Shown: in pieces, positions 47,463-59,939 of the stretch
Position numbering within the stretch: position 1 is the stretch's first letter
How the letters are laid out: each line of letters opens with the position of its first letter
Source of the DNA: Caprimulgus europaeus
Taxonomy: Eukaryota; Chordata; Aves; Caprimulgiformes; Caprimulgidae
Length of the DNA stretch: 64,000 nt
Assembly: GCA_907165065.1 (NCBI GenBank)
Contig: OU015539.1
Coordinates: 18,010,816 to 18,074,815, forward strand
Reading direction: 5' to 3'
Notes under the pieces: model-generated
What the model was told of the DNA's origin: nothing
The model's database searches: none
What the model saw: the letters and a program-made list of their open reading frames with translations, nothing else
Program-made: the position numbers and the translations under genes

Positions 47463-47705
47463 CTTGAGCTGGGCCGGGCAGGTCGCGCCCGCCCTCCCTG
47501 GCAGCGCCTCAGCCGGGGCTGGCGGCAGCGCGGCTGCTCCTGGGGCTGCGGTCCCGCCGGCGGGCGCTCACTGCATGGCCGCGCTGCGAGGGTGCGGAGG
47601 AGCAGCGCGGGGTGCAAGAGAGCTGCGCGGGGTGCGGAGGAGCTGCGCGGGGTGCGAGAGAGATGCGCGGGGTGCGAGAGAGATGCGCGGGGTGCGGAGG
47701 AGCTG
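47463..47705 (-). other. GAL: GAL non-coding exon 1 (5' UTR), predicted
   Basis: The 3' boundary is a donor CTCAAG|gtaccc (gt at 47461-47462), giving a 153-base GC-rich intron to the acceptor before the start codon. The 5' end is inferred from the TATA-like box at about 47732-47738, placing the start near 47705. A non-coding first exon is known in mammalian GAL. Most of its 5' half is a 20-bp tandem repeat. It also contains a minimal upstream ORF, ATG-CAG-TGA, at 47576-47568. Confidence 0.65.
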
Positions 47706-47710
47706 CGCGC
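47581..47710. repeat. 20-bp minisatellite at GAL transcription start
   Basis: Six consecutive 20-bp units of the type agctgcgcggggtgcggagg, with variants aagag, gagag and gatgc, followed by a half unit. The array is in exact 20-base register from 47581 to 47700 and spans the predicted start of transcription, so it would be transcribed as 5' UTR. Confidence 0.9.
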
Positions 47711-47731
47711 CCACCCTCGGCTCCCGCCGCT

Positions 47732-47738
47732 CTTTATG
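47732..47738 (-). promoter_or_regulatory. TATA-like box of GAL promoter
   Basis: The minus strand reads CCCATAAAGAGC here, a TATA-like CATAAAG core in an otherwise GC-rich region, about 270 bases upstream of the predicted non-coding exon's donor. It is the only AT-rich box in the island and sits at the expected spacing from the exon. Confidence 0.55.
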
Positions 47739-47900
47739 GGCTGCGGCAGGAGGGGCACCCCCAGGATGGGGGGGAGCCGAGAGCCGCCCGCACCGCCCGC
47801 ACCTCCTCCGCCTCCCGCGGGTCACTCCCCCCGCGCCAGCCCTCAGCGGGGGGGCGGGCGGGGTGACAGCGAATCCTTCCTCCGCATCCCAATCATCACC

Positions 47901-48235
47901 TCTTTTTTCTTTTCTTTTCTTTTCTTTTCTTTTCTTTTCTTTTCTTTTCTTTTCTTTTCTTTTCTTTCTTTTCTTTTCTTTTCTTTTCTTTTCTTTTCTT
48001 TTCTTTTCTTTTCTTTTCTTTTCTTTTCTTTTCTTTTCTTTTCTTTTCTTTTCTTTTCTTTTCTTTTCTTTTCTTTTCTTTTCTTTTCTTTTCTTTTCTT
48101 TTCTTTTCTTTTCTTTTCTTTTCTTTTCTTTTTCTTTCTTTTTCTTTTTTTCCTTTTTCCTTTCTTTCTTTTTTCCTTTTTTCTTTTTCCCCCTTTTTTC
48201 TTTTTCCCTTTTTTCTTTTTTTTTCTTTTTTCTTT
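47901..48235. repeat. (TTTTC)n pentanucleotide array with degenerate C/T tail
   Basis: A nearly perfect run of TTTTC (AAAAG on the GAL strand) from 47909 to about 48131, one slip near 47965, then a degenerate T/C tail to 48235. It is pure pyrimidine on the plus strand over some 330 bases and lies about 160-490 bases upstream of the GAL TATA-like box. Confidence 0.97.
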
Positions 48236-48239
48236 TAAT

Positions 48240-50375
48240 TTTATATGTGAAAGGCAGGGGGTTTAGCTCTCCCCAGTGATTCCACCACCCCTGACCCATT
48301 CATTTAACAACCAGTGAAGTTTCACCACTTTGTTTATCTTAGTTGTGGTTACAGCTGACATCAGGACATGCAAAATTGAATGACAAAGCAGAGATCTCAC
48401 TGTTGGTTCCCTTCTTTTCCCAGCCAAATTGTATTTTCTCAGCAACAGATGAGTATTCCCTACAAGTCCCTCAAACTCGTTTTTTTCAATAAGAAAAGCG
48501 TCACAGTTGTTGCAAGAAATAAGTTAAACTTGCAGCTCCTTTTTCTGAAGCTGCTTAAGATTCTCCACCAGCTTTTACACAGCGTGTACGTGAACTCGAG
48601 TGTGGAGCCAAGACCGCTAATGAACAACACACAATTGTTTAAAAGCACACTTTTTTTTTTTACTTCCATGCAGCATAATGTTCATAATCCAGGCTAGAAG
48701 TGGAAGTTGTCTTGCAGTTTTGTTTCCTACCCTCTTTTGTCAGGAGCAGTAGGGTTATAATGATCTAAATTACATCATTAGGTCTCTGATCTAAAACTGC
48801 TGGGATAACGTTTATTTTACACAACGCTGAAATGCTCATGCTAAATGGAAGCTCAGCTTTGCAGATTTCATTCACTGCTTTTTATCATTTGTGGATGATG
48901 TTCTGTCAGTTGTTGCATGATCCTCACAATTCAGACTAGACAGATCTGGAAAATGGCAATGTCATTTATGAAAAATGGTGTTTACTTTTACCTTATAAAA
49001 AATGCACTTCTGGCTGACAATTCCTAGCTTTCAACTGTTAACTCCCCAAAAGTAATTTTTGAAACTCACAACTTCTTCATGACACAAAGTGTTTTCTTTG
49101 TGTTATTCGAATAAAACCACAGAAAAGATGTCAAAATTTGAATTCAAGCAATATTACAAAAAAAATGCTAATTCTGTTATCTTTGACTACAGTCTGTTCT
49201 TCAGGTTCCTGTAAAAAGTATTTGAAACAATGTATTTTAATCTGAAATTTTTATTCCAGTTTTTTATCACAATACTTGCTTCTTCTTGTCAAATTACAGA
49301 GTAAAATGATCTCTTCATCTCCACTCAAGTCAGAAGCAAAAGAAAGCCTCTTTGCCGAAAGACTTAATCCATCACTTGCCCATCACACATTTTGTCTAAA
49401 TCTATCTTTAGGTTAGTGTCAATTGAATTATTTTATCAGTCATTCCTACAATTGATGTTCTCATTTCCTCAGTTTTCTTTGTCAATTATGCTACTAGTCG
49501 ATTTTTATCCCATAGGAAATTTAAATCTCACTGCTCAGACAGAAGAACTGGAATTAGTCTGAGGTTTGCCTTTTCTAGCTTAGCTTGAGAAATGGCCATC
49601 TCTGTGGCTACAGGATTTATTTTCTTACTGAGGTGACTCTTCAGTGTTCTAATTCCTCTATTCATTTATTTGTTTGGTTCATTTTAAAGGCTTAATGCAG
49701 TTTGCAGTGGCTGTTAGGTTATGCCTAGTCCTCATCAGAGGTTCACGTCAGACGAACTCACAATGAAGCTCATCTAAAATTAACTCAATATAACAAGAAA
49801 CACTGGTAACGAAACTGTCTCGAATATCTCTAAATTGAGACATGAGAGGCAGGATTGCCATTGCCTGTGTCACAACAACATGTGCTCTGGTCTACAATTG
49901 TAACTGCATTTCATAATAATTACATGAAAACACAGGGGAGAATACTGTCTTCAGCCACAGTAAAAAGCTTTGAAGTTATAAGGAAATGATAATCTGGGTT
50001 AAACAAATTAAACTATTGAAACATTGCAAGAATTAATCGCATTTTTATCTCGAGATTTAATTTTGCGAACAAGTGGTAAATCCCAAGGATTCTACTATAT
50101 GTTTCATGGTAAAAATTTCCCTTATGTACAATTGATGAGGTATTTATTTTTAGTTAACAAAACCCATAAAGCATCAAGAATGGCTACCTTATATAATATT
50201 CAGGAAAAACTGAATAAAAGTGGATTTTGCAGTGTATTTTGGAAGCGTCTGGAGTTGCAGTGGCTCTCTTCACTGTCAAGCTTACTGAGAGATAATGAAT
50301 GAAGCAGGAAGAAGTGTGTCTGCTGTATCTGTGCTGAAGTTGTATAGTCAGGTTTGGTTTTGGCAACTCACCAAT
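48240..50375. other. Upstream flank of GAL, nothing firm
   Basis: A plus/minus open stretch near 48460-48690 is open on both strands and has no motif. Distal regulatory elements may lie here but cannot be read by eye. Confidence 0.4.
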
Positions 50376-50379
50376 CACA

Positions 50380-50970
50380 AAATCCCAGAGTTGCCTGGAT
50401 TGGAAAAGCCCTTTAAGATCATGGAGTCCAACCATGAACCCAACACTGACCAGTCCCCCACTGACCCCTGTCCCTCAGCACTGTGTCTACACAACTCTTC
50501 AATCCCTCCAGGGATGGGGACTCCACCACTGCCCTGGGCAACCCCTTCCAATGCCTCAGAACCCTTTCAGCAAAGAAATTCTTCCTCACATCCCATCTCA
50601 GCTGCCCTTGGAGCAACTTGAGGCCATTTCCTCTTGTTCTGTCACTAGTTACCTGGGAGAAAAGACACACACCCGCCTTGCTACAGCCTCCTTGCAGGGA
50701 CTTGGACAGAGCCAGAAGGTCTCCCCTCAGCCTCCTTTTCTCCAGGCTCAGCACCCCCAGTTCCCTCAGCCGGGAACTCAGCACACTTGTGCTCCAGACC
50801 CTTCCCCAGCTCCGTTCCCTTCTCTGGACACGCTCCAGCACCTCCAGGTCCTTCTTGGAGTCAGGGGCCCAACACTGAACCCAGCACTCGAGCTGTGGCC
50901 TCACCAGTGCCCAGTGCAAGGGGAAGAGAACTTCCCTGCTCCTACTGGCCACACTGGGCACTCTGCTGGT
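50380..50970 (-). mobile_element. CR1 LINE 3' fragment
   Basis: Starts aatcacaaaatcccagagttg, contains ggggactccaccactgccctgg; same subfamily as 54850-55390. Confidence 0.92.
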
Positions 50971-50974
50971 TCAT

Positions 50975-52780
50975 GTTCATACTAAAACAAAATATTAGAA
51001 ACCACTGCATTCACAGAGTTATGTCCATCTGCATGAAAAATGAGTAAGGAGTTTTTTCCCTATTTCCCAGGTAAAATCAAATGTGAACATACTGTTTAAG
51101 ACCATCCTCAAGTATGTACACAAAATCTCTAAAGTTATATGAGCAATGACAATGAATTCTAGGCTTGGGAGATAAGTTACCAGAAAAATTTGTCTCCCAT
51201 ACACTGCAGTAATTCCAGTGAAACACTGACATTACAGAAAGTAAATACTTTATTGGGGGAGTGTCACTATCCACTAACTAGAAATGATTCTTCGGAGAAG
51301 CTTGAAGATGTCTATGTTTGAATTTAATTCAGTATTTACAGGGGACTACTAACACGCAGTGACACCAGTAACTTATGTTACTGTTATTTCTGCACTGGAA
51401 ACAATTTTAGATTTTGGAGATCAGTGTTTTATCCCTGAATACAGAGATTTACCATAAGCACAGAGATTTACCATAAGCACAGAGATCACAAATGCAAGGC
51501 TTCTGTGGCTAAATCTAATTCTGAATGGGAAAGGCACAAATTTATTTCCAACAGATGATGGACACTGATGGATCTGAGCATCCAGCAATGAGGCATTCCA
51601 GCTGCCAACAAAGCTGTGAATTGCTTCACTGATCTAAAGATTTAATGGCATTTGGAGAGTAAATGAGGATGCTGTTACAGAGCTGAAAAGTTTATCTAGA
51701 GTTTTTCTTTCTGTTCAACCGCATTAACCCACCATCAATATTTGCATCTCAGCTGCTCGTTGTCAACTGAAGCAGAGATATGTTGAAGATTACACTGTTT
51801 GCACTTATCTGAAGATGATATGGAACTTCAGTATGCAACTATCATTTTGAAAGTAGCTTGTTCTTTAAGGCTTTGAAAAATTTCTTGATTATTTTTCCCC
51901 TCACATGTCTAGAACTTGTTTCTACTTTAATGGGTGTAGAATGGAGAATATGGTTGTTTTTTGGTTTTGGTTTTTTTTTAAAGTAATAGTAATAAGAGAA
52001 GAGTCATTTTCTTCATCCTTACAAAGCATTTGCTATTGTTTTCTTCTCATTTTCCCATTTTGTATATTCTGTAAAATGTGGGCAATTTTCACTGAGTGAA
52101 TCTTTTGCCCATTTTACCACCTGCAGCTCAATGTCAAATAGAACTAAATATTACAGATATCTTCTGAATGAAGGGCTATTTTCTGTTCTGAATTACATTT
52201 TTATCAACTAATAATTTCCTGTTATTACATTAATCAGTGTGCTACCAGAGTGACTACCACATGTTAGAATATCTTATATCTTTAAAAAATGATTTTTGGT
52301 TCAAGAAGCACATAGATTTTAGACTAATTGTGTATTTTAAAAAAAGGAAAAACAGAATAAAAACTTCAGATAACAATTCTGAAAATTAATTACTGTACAC
52401 ATCAATAATGTTGGGAGAAATGTTAAAAAACACTTAGCCTTGATTCCTAGTTCATAAAACTTACAGGAGAATAATGCATCATCTGTTCTATTTGGTTAAA
52501 ACTAGCCAGGAGGTTCAAATCCCTTAAGGACAGGTTGCTGGCCAGCACAATCACATCAGCTTCATGACTGTCCTGGTTTTGTTGGGGCAAACTCATAGGC
52601 TGAGTATAACTTTATATATTTTTGTTTCATTCAATCTGTTTTCATTTCAACCCACAGGCCACCTCTCCTTTTCACAATTCCCCTTCTCAACTGGGGAGGG
52701 GTCAGTGGATAATAGAGCAACTGCTGTAATTCATCCCTGGATACGGGATAAATGTAGACAGTATCCTAAAGGAGTCAGAC
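50975..52780. other. Unique AT-rich sequence
   Basis: Holds a small tandem duplication near 51440-51487 (cagagatttaccataag twice, then a partial third). Confidence 0.5.
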
Positions 52781-52784
52781 TAAA

Positions 52785-53395
52785 CCAACCGTGTCCTGGG
52801 CTGCACCCAGAGCAGCGTGGGCAGCAGGGCCAGGGAGGGGATTCTGCCCCTCTGCTCCGCTCTCCTGAGACCCCCCCTGCAGTGCTGCCTCCAGTGCTGG
52901 GGCCACCAACAGCACAAGGACATGGAGCTACTGGAGCCAGTGCAGAGGAGGCCACGAGGATGATGGCAGGGCTGGAGCAGCTCTGCTGTGAGGACAGGCT
53001 GAGAGAGTTGGGGCTGTTCAGCCTGGAGAAGAGAAGGCTCCAGGGAGACCTTCCAGTGGCCTCTCAGTACCTGAAGGGGCTCCAGGAAGGCTGGGGAGGG
53101 ACTTTGGCCAAGGGCAGGGAGTGACAGGACAAGGGGTGATGGCTTGAAAGTGGCAGAGAGGAGATTGAGCTGAGATGTGAGGAAGAAATTCTTTGGTGTG
53201 AGGGTGGTGAGACCCTGTCCCAGGTTGGGCAGAGAAGCTGTGGCTGCTCCTCCCTGGAAGTGTTCTCGGCCAGGTTGGATGAGGCTTTGAGCAACCTGGT
53301 CTAGTGGAAGGTGTCCCTGCTGCTGGCAGGGGGGTTGGGACTGGATGAGCTTTAAGGTTTCTTCCAACCCAAACCAGTCTGGGATTCTATGATGA
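52785..53395 (+). mobile_element. CR1 LINE 3' fragment
   Basis: Close match to 5420-6082 (ggctggggagggactttggcc). Ends gggattctatgat. Confidence 0.93.
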
Positions 53396-53399
53396 ACCA

Positions 53400-54845
53400 G
53401 AGGTTCTCTTGATGAGGGTTTATCTGAGAAAAGCACTGAGATTTTGAAATATTCTAAGAAATACAATTTGCAAGGGTTTCCAGTTCTGATAGTGGATCAA
53501 TATAGACTGCACACCCTTTTGCTGTTTCTAGTCTTATGCATCTCCAGGCGACTGCTATTTTGGCAAAGTGGCTGTATGCAGAACCCTCACTGAAGTTCCA
53601 GAAGAACCACTGCTCCATCGATTTTCTTCATAGGCCAAGGAGGAGGATAGCTTCTGATCCACCACCTCTCACAGAAGCAAACACAGTATCTCAGCTTTGT
53701 AAGAGGCACCAGAGCTTGGCTCTCGGCTCCTGCTAAGGTTAGAGCACGACTTTTCAGGAGGCAGCAACTCTGGCTGAGTCCTGCAACAGCGGGGAACCTT
53801 TGACTTTAGAGGGCAGGGTTGGGATTTCTAGATGCAGAGGCTCCTTTCTCAACTTCTGAATTCTGATACTTGCCTGAAGGAAGTTGGTTCTTGTCTTAAA
53901 TTTCCATTTTCTTCCTAACTCATAGATGACTTCCTTCTCCTTTGAACAGTAAATTCAGTGGAAGATGACATGTACCAAACACAGGGAGCTATTTCTGCTC
54001 CTGCAAGATCTCAGGAGGAATTACTGCCCACCCACTGATGAAAAATGATGTGAGGAGCAGCTATGACAGCCACCTGTCTTGTGGTGAGCAACTTCTAAGG
54101 TCATCAGAGGTTGAGAAGCTTTTCTTATTTAGAGGTAACAGAGATCTGAAGTATTTTGTCTCAACCTCCTGCTCCGTGTGAAATCATACACCTATTATAT
54201 TGCTTCTCATTTCAGTTACTGAGGGTACAAATGGGAATAGCTCTACACAGCTGCATCATGTGATATATCTTTTTTTTTTTTGCATCATGTGAAATAATCT
54301 TTGTATATTATGTGCATTTTAATGTTAAACAATCTGATTCCCTGCTTTTAAAAACTCTTCCCTATGTTAATATTAGTTCTTTATGTGAAAACAACATCAT
54401 CATAACTCAATTAGAATTTTCGTAGTGTTTTTGAAACCTCTTAAAAATGCTTATGCAAAAGGTTTCCATTATTTTATTATAGCTTTGCATTTAAATCAGA
54501 ATGAAGCCTATGTTCTCCAAGTATTTTAATTCATGCATGGGACTTCATTTCAGCATCACTGGAGGAATGAAGTCTGCAAAATATAAATAATTATAATATG
54601 TTTTCTGAAAGTGTATTTTAGAATAGAGATTAAAATGGATTCGTCTCACCATGAGAATGCGGTGGTTCCTGTGGAAAGGAAGGCAGGAAGGGCTGAGAGC
54701 TTTGCTGGTTATTGGGCTACTGCTTGCTTTGCTCACCCCCAGGCTTTGGCTGCAGCCCTGGTGGTCGCCCCAGCTACTTGGCTGTGCAAGCCTACCCAGC
54801 AGCTTGAGGCCCCCAGGGAATTAGAACGGCTTATTAGGCAGTGCT
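53400..54845. other. Unique sequence, nothing seen
   Basis: A T-run near 54270. No coding pattern recognised. Confidence 0.5.
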
Positions 54846-54849
54846 TTCA

Positions 54850-55390
54850 GAGAGTCACAGAATCGAGTCCAACCATGAACCCAGCACTGACCAGACCCTG
54901 ACTGACCCCTGTCCCTCAGCACTGTGTCTACACGACTCTTCAATCCCTCCAGGGATGGGGACTCCACCACTGCCCTGAGCAACCCCTTCCAATGCCCCAG
55001 AACCCTTTCAGCAAAGAAATTCTTCCTCACATCCCATCTCAACTGCCCTGGGCACAACTTGAGCCCATTTCCTCTTGTCCTGTCCCTTGGTCCTTGGTTG
55101 AACAGACCCACCCCCACCTCTCTGCACCCTCCTTGCAGGGACTTGGACAGAGCCAGAAGGTCTCCCCTCAGCCTCCTTCTCTCCAGGCTCAACACCCCCA
55201 GTTCCCTCAGCCGGGAACTCAGCACACTTGTGCTCCAGACCCTTCCCCAGCTCCGTTCCCTTCTCTGGACATGCTCCAGCACCTCCAGGTCCTTCTTGGA
55301 GTCAGGCACCCAGCACTGAACCCAGCACTCGAGCTGTGGCCTCACCAGTGCCCAGTGCAGGGGGAAGAGAACTTCCCTGGTCCACTTCTT
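54850..55390 (-). mobile_element. CR1 LINE 3' fragment
   Basis: Close match to 50380-50970. Lies next to the start of the long plus-strand CR1. Confidence 0.92.
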
Positions 55391-56054
55391 TGAAGTTGTG
55401 AGAAGCATGGTGGTCAAGACCAGGCAAGTACCGCACTTTGCAGCAGACAGGCATCAACTACCTGTCCGGGCGAGCCTGGACAAGTGGAAGCAGCTACCCA
55501 GATGGAGCTCCTTATCAGGGAAGCTGCTCTCCAGGGGAAGGGGTGCAAAGCCTGCACCCCGCCTCCTGAGCATAGGAGATTGGAAGTGCAAGCTGTGCTC
55601 TGATGGAGTTGCTCAGGCAGCACATGGAGGAGTGACAGGAGGAAATTAGCAGGTTGTGTTGTACTGGGGAGGGTGAACCAGAAAAAGATTATTTGAGACT
55701 TTGCAAGAAGAAATACTAGTGGCCCATGGCACTGACCTCTAAGGACTACCCAAGGGTTTTAACAGTACCTTGGAGAATGAGGCACCATGGTTTTTGCTCA
55801 CTCGTGGGAACAGGCTGTCCTTGCTTGGATGTGCCAACCAGCAATAGATATGAAGCTTTGGCAGTGGACAAAGCTAATGAGCAAGATTCACAGGGAGAAA
55901 CATCACTAGCAGCACACACTAAAAGCTGCAAAAGGAAGTGGCAAGTGCTATTAGTGGGTGACTGCTGAGAGGCACAGAGGCACCCATCTGCCAGCCTGCT
56001 GTCACAGTGAAGGGAAGTTTGCTCCTTGCCAGCGGACAAGATACAGAATGTGAT

Positions 56055-56340
56055 AGAATCATAGAATCGTTTGGTTGGAAAAGACCTTTGAGATCACTGA
56101 GTCCAACCTTACCTGTCCACTACTAAACCAGATCTCTGAGTACCCTACCTATCCATCTTCTAAATCCCTCCAGGGATGGTGACTCAACTACCTCCCTAGG
56201 CAGCCCGTTCCAGTGACTTCCCTTTCAGTGAAGAAATTTTTCCTCATGTCCAATCTGAACCTCCCCTGGAGCAGCTTGAGGCCATTTCCTCTTGTTCTGT
56301 CTCTAGTTACTTGGGAGAAGAGACACACACCCACCCCAGG
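56055..56340 (-). mobile_element. CR1 LINE 3' fragment nested in older CR1
   Basis: Starts at the CR1 3' end (gaatcatagaatcgtttggttgg) and breaks off in the 3' UTR region; opposite orientation to its host. Confidence 0.9.
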
Positions 56341-59334
56341 GATTGCCACAAGTGGTTAAAAGCACAGGCTACTCTCCCCTACTTCTTTTCCATCTGGGCA
56401 CCAATGACAGAGTAAAGCAAAACCACTTTAAACCCTCAGAGCCCTGGGGGCACAAGTGATCTCATCTGTCCCGCCAGTCAGAGAAAGGGGTGCAGGCTGA
56501 GGTCTACACAGTCATACAGCTGACTTCAATACCTGACTTCAACACCATGGCTTTGGTTTCTATGATCACAAGACATTCCTCGGTGAATACAGCCTATTGG
56601 TGAGAGACAGGATCCACCTATCTAGAAAAGGCAGATAAATCTTTGCTAGCAGGTTGGCTGATTGGATTCACTTAAGTGAATCATGCTTTAAACTAATGCA
56701 CTTGGGGGATTGTGTCCAAAGTTGTGACACTTGCATATTCATAAGCAACAGGTTGGATGTGTGCACCTACCAGGGTAGGGAGGAATGCTCCCCAATCCTC
56801 TCCAAATGCAAAAGCCCTAAGACCAGCCATCTCAAGTGCATGTATACCACCACATATAGTCTGTGGAACAAACAGAAGGAACTGGAGCTCCATGCTCAGC
56901 CAGAGTTATGATGTCATAGGAATCAGAGAAACTTGGTGGGAAAACTCACATGATGAAGACCACAGTGGATGACTGCAAGATCTTCCAGAAAAATAGGAAG
57001 GGAAGAAGAAGAGATAGAGTTGCACTTCATATAAAAGAGAAATTTGAGTGTATAGTGGTGAGCTATGGAGACCTTGGTAGTTCTATAAAAATGACTTTGG
57101 ATCGAGATTAGAAGAATTGTCACCAAGGAGAATCTTATGTTAGGTAACTTCCCAATTAGGATGACAAGGCCAACAAAACCTAACTTTGTCTGCTCAAGGA
57201 AGTCTGGGGCCAACAAAACCTGGTCCTCATGGGTGGCTTTGATTCCCAGGACATTTGTTGGGAAAACAAGTCATCCATCACGTTCCTGCACTGACAACCG
57301 CTTCCTGCTACAGATGCTGGACATGCCGACTCAGAACAGCACACTCCTACATTTACTGCTCACAGAGAAGTCTTACTTGACAACATAACTACTAATGGTA
57401 GCTTTGGATACAGAGATCATAACATTGTGGAGTTTAACATCCTGTTGAGCACGCTAAAGACCAGTAGTAGGACAAAGACCCTGCATTTTGCCAGAGCCAA
57501 CTTCAATGCGCCCAGAGCCTAGCTGCAAGGGATTCCATGGGAAGCACCCATGGAGGGGAAAGGAGCTTAAGAGCAGCCTCCTGGAAGCACAGGAACAGTC
57601 CATCCCCTACAAAGGGAAAGGAAGAAGGCAGAACGAGATGATCCTGGGTTAACAGTGAGCTTTTAGATGTGCTAAAAGCATACCAGCTACGGAAAGGTGG
57701 CTAAAGACCCATTGAGGACTACAAGAACCTTGGCAGGGATGCAGTCAGGATGGCTAAGGCTCAGTTGGAACTGAAGCTGGCCAAAGATGTCAAGAACAAG
57801 AAGTTCTTCAGAGGTGTGAGCAGTAAGCAGAAGCACAGAGAAGACATAGGCCTGTTACTAAACATGTCAGGGAAACTAGTCACTAATAATGCTGACAAGG
57901 CAGAGGTTCTCAATACCTTCTTTGCCTCTGTCTTTACTGGCGTAGCTGGGCTCCAGATAGTAGGATCAAATAGCTATGACAACACATATATGGACCCACC
58001 AGTGATGGAGGAAGGGCTGATCTGAGGCCTTTTGCAAGGGCTCAACCCACATAAAATCTATGGGCCTGGACCGAATCCACCCCAGGGTGTTAAGAGAAGT
58101 GTCTGACATCTTTGTTGCAAGGCCACTATCTATAACCTTTGAAGAATCAGGAGATGTCCCTGACTGCCAGAAGAGAGCAAATGTGACACTCATCTACCGG
58201 AAGGGTCCAAAAGAGGAACCAGGAAACTACAGACCCATTAGTCCTACTTCAGTCCCTGTGAAAATAATGGAACGAGTCCTCTTGGAAACTATTACAAGCC
58301 AAATGCAGCAGGTGACTGGGAAAAGCCAACACAGATTTACCAAAGGCAAATCATGCCTGACTAACCTGATCACCTTCTACAAAAAAATATCTTCTGTTGA
58401 CACGGGGAGACCTGGACTTCAGCAAAGAGTTCAACAGTGTTCCTCACTGCCTCCTCCTTGACAAACTAGCACGGTACAGACTGGATGCGTGGTCCGCAAG
58501 GTGGGCAGCAAATTGACTAACAGGCCTCACTCAGAGATTGGTCATCAACGTTTTCTACTCAGGCTGGCAGCCTTTCACAAGTGGGCTCCCCCAGGGATTG
58601 ATATTGAGCCCCATGATGTTTAACACCTTCATTGATGGTCTGGATGATGATCTGGATTGAAAGTACCTTCACCAGGTTTGCGGACACCAAACTGAGTGGT
58701 GAGGTGAACACTTCAGAAGGGTAAGCCATCTTACAGAGAGACCTGGACAGGCTGGAAGAGTGGGCTAGCAAGAACTGCATGAAGTTTAACTAAGACAAGT
58801 GCAAGGTCTTGAGCCTTGGATGACATAAACAAAGATCCCAGTGCAGACTGGGATCTCTGTGTGTGTGTGGAGCAGCCTTGCTGAAAGAGACCTGGAGGTC
58901 CTGGTGGTCAACAAGCTAAACATGAGTCAGCAGTTGTGCCACTGCAGCAAGGAAGGCCAGTTGAGTCCTGGGCTGCATCCACGGTGGCATTACTAGCAGA
59001 GTTGTGACCATTCCAATCTAGCCAGCGCTCCTCAGGCCACACCTGGAGTACTGTGTCCAGTCCTGGTCCACACAATTCAAAAAATACACAGACAGACTGG
59101 AGAGAGTCCACAGGAGACCCACACAGGTGATCAAAGGGCTGGAGCACGTGCTCTGTGAGGAAAGTCTGAGGGAGTTAGGTCTTTTCACCCTGCAGAAGAG
59201 AAGGCTTGCAGAGATCTCGTCACAGTTTTCCAATAACTAAAAGGCAGCTACAAAGAGGATGGAGGCTGTCTGTTCACAAGGAGCCGCATGGAGAGGGCAA
59301 GGGACAATGGGCACAAGCTGCACTGGAAGAGGTT

Positions 59335-59745
59335 TCACAGAATCACAGCATGGTGGGGTTGGAAGGGACCTCAGGAGATCACCCAGTCCAACCCCCCTGC
59401 CAGAGCAGGTCCATCTCCAGCAGGTTGCACACGATGGTGTCCAGGTGGGTTTGAATCTCTCCAGAGAAGGAGACTCCACACCCTCTCTGGGCAGCCTGGC
59501 CCAGGGCTCTGGCACCCTCACACTCAGGAAGTTTCTCCTCATGTTTCAGTGGAACCTCCTGTGCTCCAGTTTGTGCCCATTGCCCCTTGTCCTGTCACTG
59601 GGCACCACTGAGAGGAGTCTGGTCCCATCCTCTCGACACCTGCCCTTTAGGTATTGATCAGCATTGATGAGATCCCCCCTCAGTCTGCTCTTCTCCAGGC
59701 TGAACAGACCCAGCTCTCTCAGCCTTTCCTTGTAAGAAAGATGCT
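59335..59745 (-). mobile_element. CR1 LINE 3' fragment nested in older CR1
   Basis: Starts ttcacagaatcacagcatggtgg. The 3' tail of the host element resumes after it (agtggagtccccatcactgag near 59815). Confidence 0.9.
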
Positions 59746-59939
59746 CAAATGTTTCATCTTGATATAAGAAATAAAATTTTTACAGTGAAAACAATCAATC
59801 TCCCAGGGACTTAGTGGAGTCCCCATCACTGAGTTTTTAAAGACTCCAGGGGGCGGGGTGTTAGATCATAGGTTGAACCAGATGATCCTTTGATGTCCTT
59901 TCCAACCTTGGCTGTTCTATGTTCTATGTTCCACTTAAA

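Larger units (their letters stand above)
47140..47880. promoter_or_regulatory. CpG island over GAL promoter and first exons
   Basis: The sequence is strikingly GC-rich and CpG-dense compared with its 35-40% GC flanks. It covers the signal-peptide exon, the short first intron, the non-coding exon and the TATA-like box. GC-box-like runs (ggggcgggcgggg, about 47850-47863) lie upstream of the TATA-like box. Confidence 0.8.
55400..59935 (+). mobile_element. Long old CR1 LINE with nested younger CR1s
   Basis: Old, heavily mutated but nearly full-length layout: ORF1-like 5' part (55400-56050), endonuclease region (IGIRETWWENSHDEDHSG near 56910-56970, then a part with FLLQMLDMPTQNSTLLHLLL near 57300-57365), reverse transcriptase (GPKEEPGNYRPISPTSV near 58205-58255, GKSQHRFTKGKSCLTNL near 58320-58370), ORF2 end and 3' UTR to about 59935. 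Interrupted by minus-strand CR1 copies at 56055-56340 and 59335-59745. Many stops; inactive. Confidence 0.85.

Noticed and set aside
47464-48299. 224-271 codon frames rich in Phe/Leu/Ser or Lys/Arg/Glu
   Set aside because: Direct translation of the TTTTC array and the GC-rich island.
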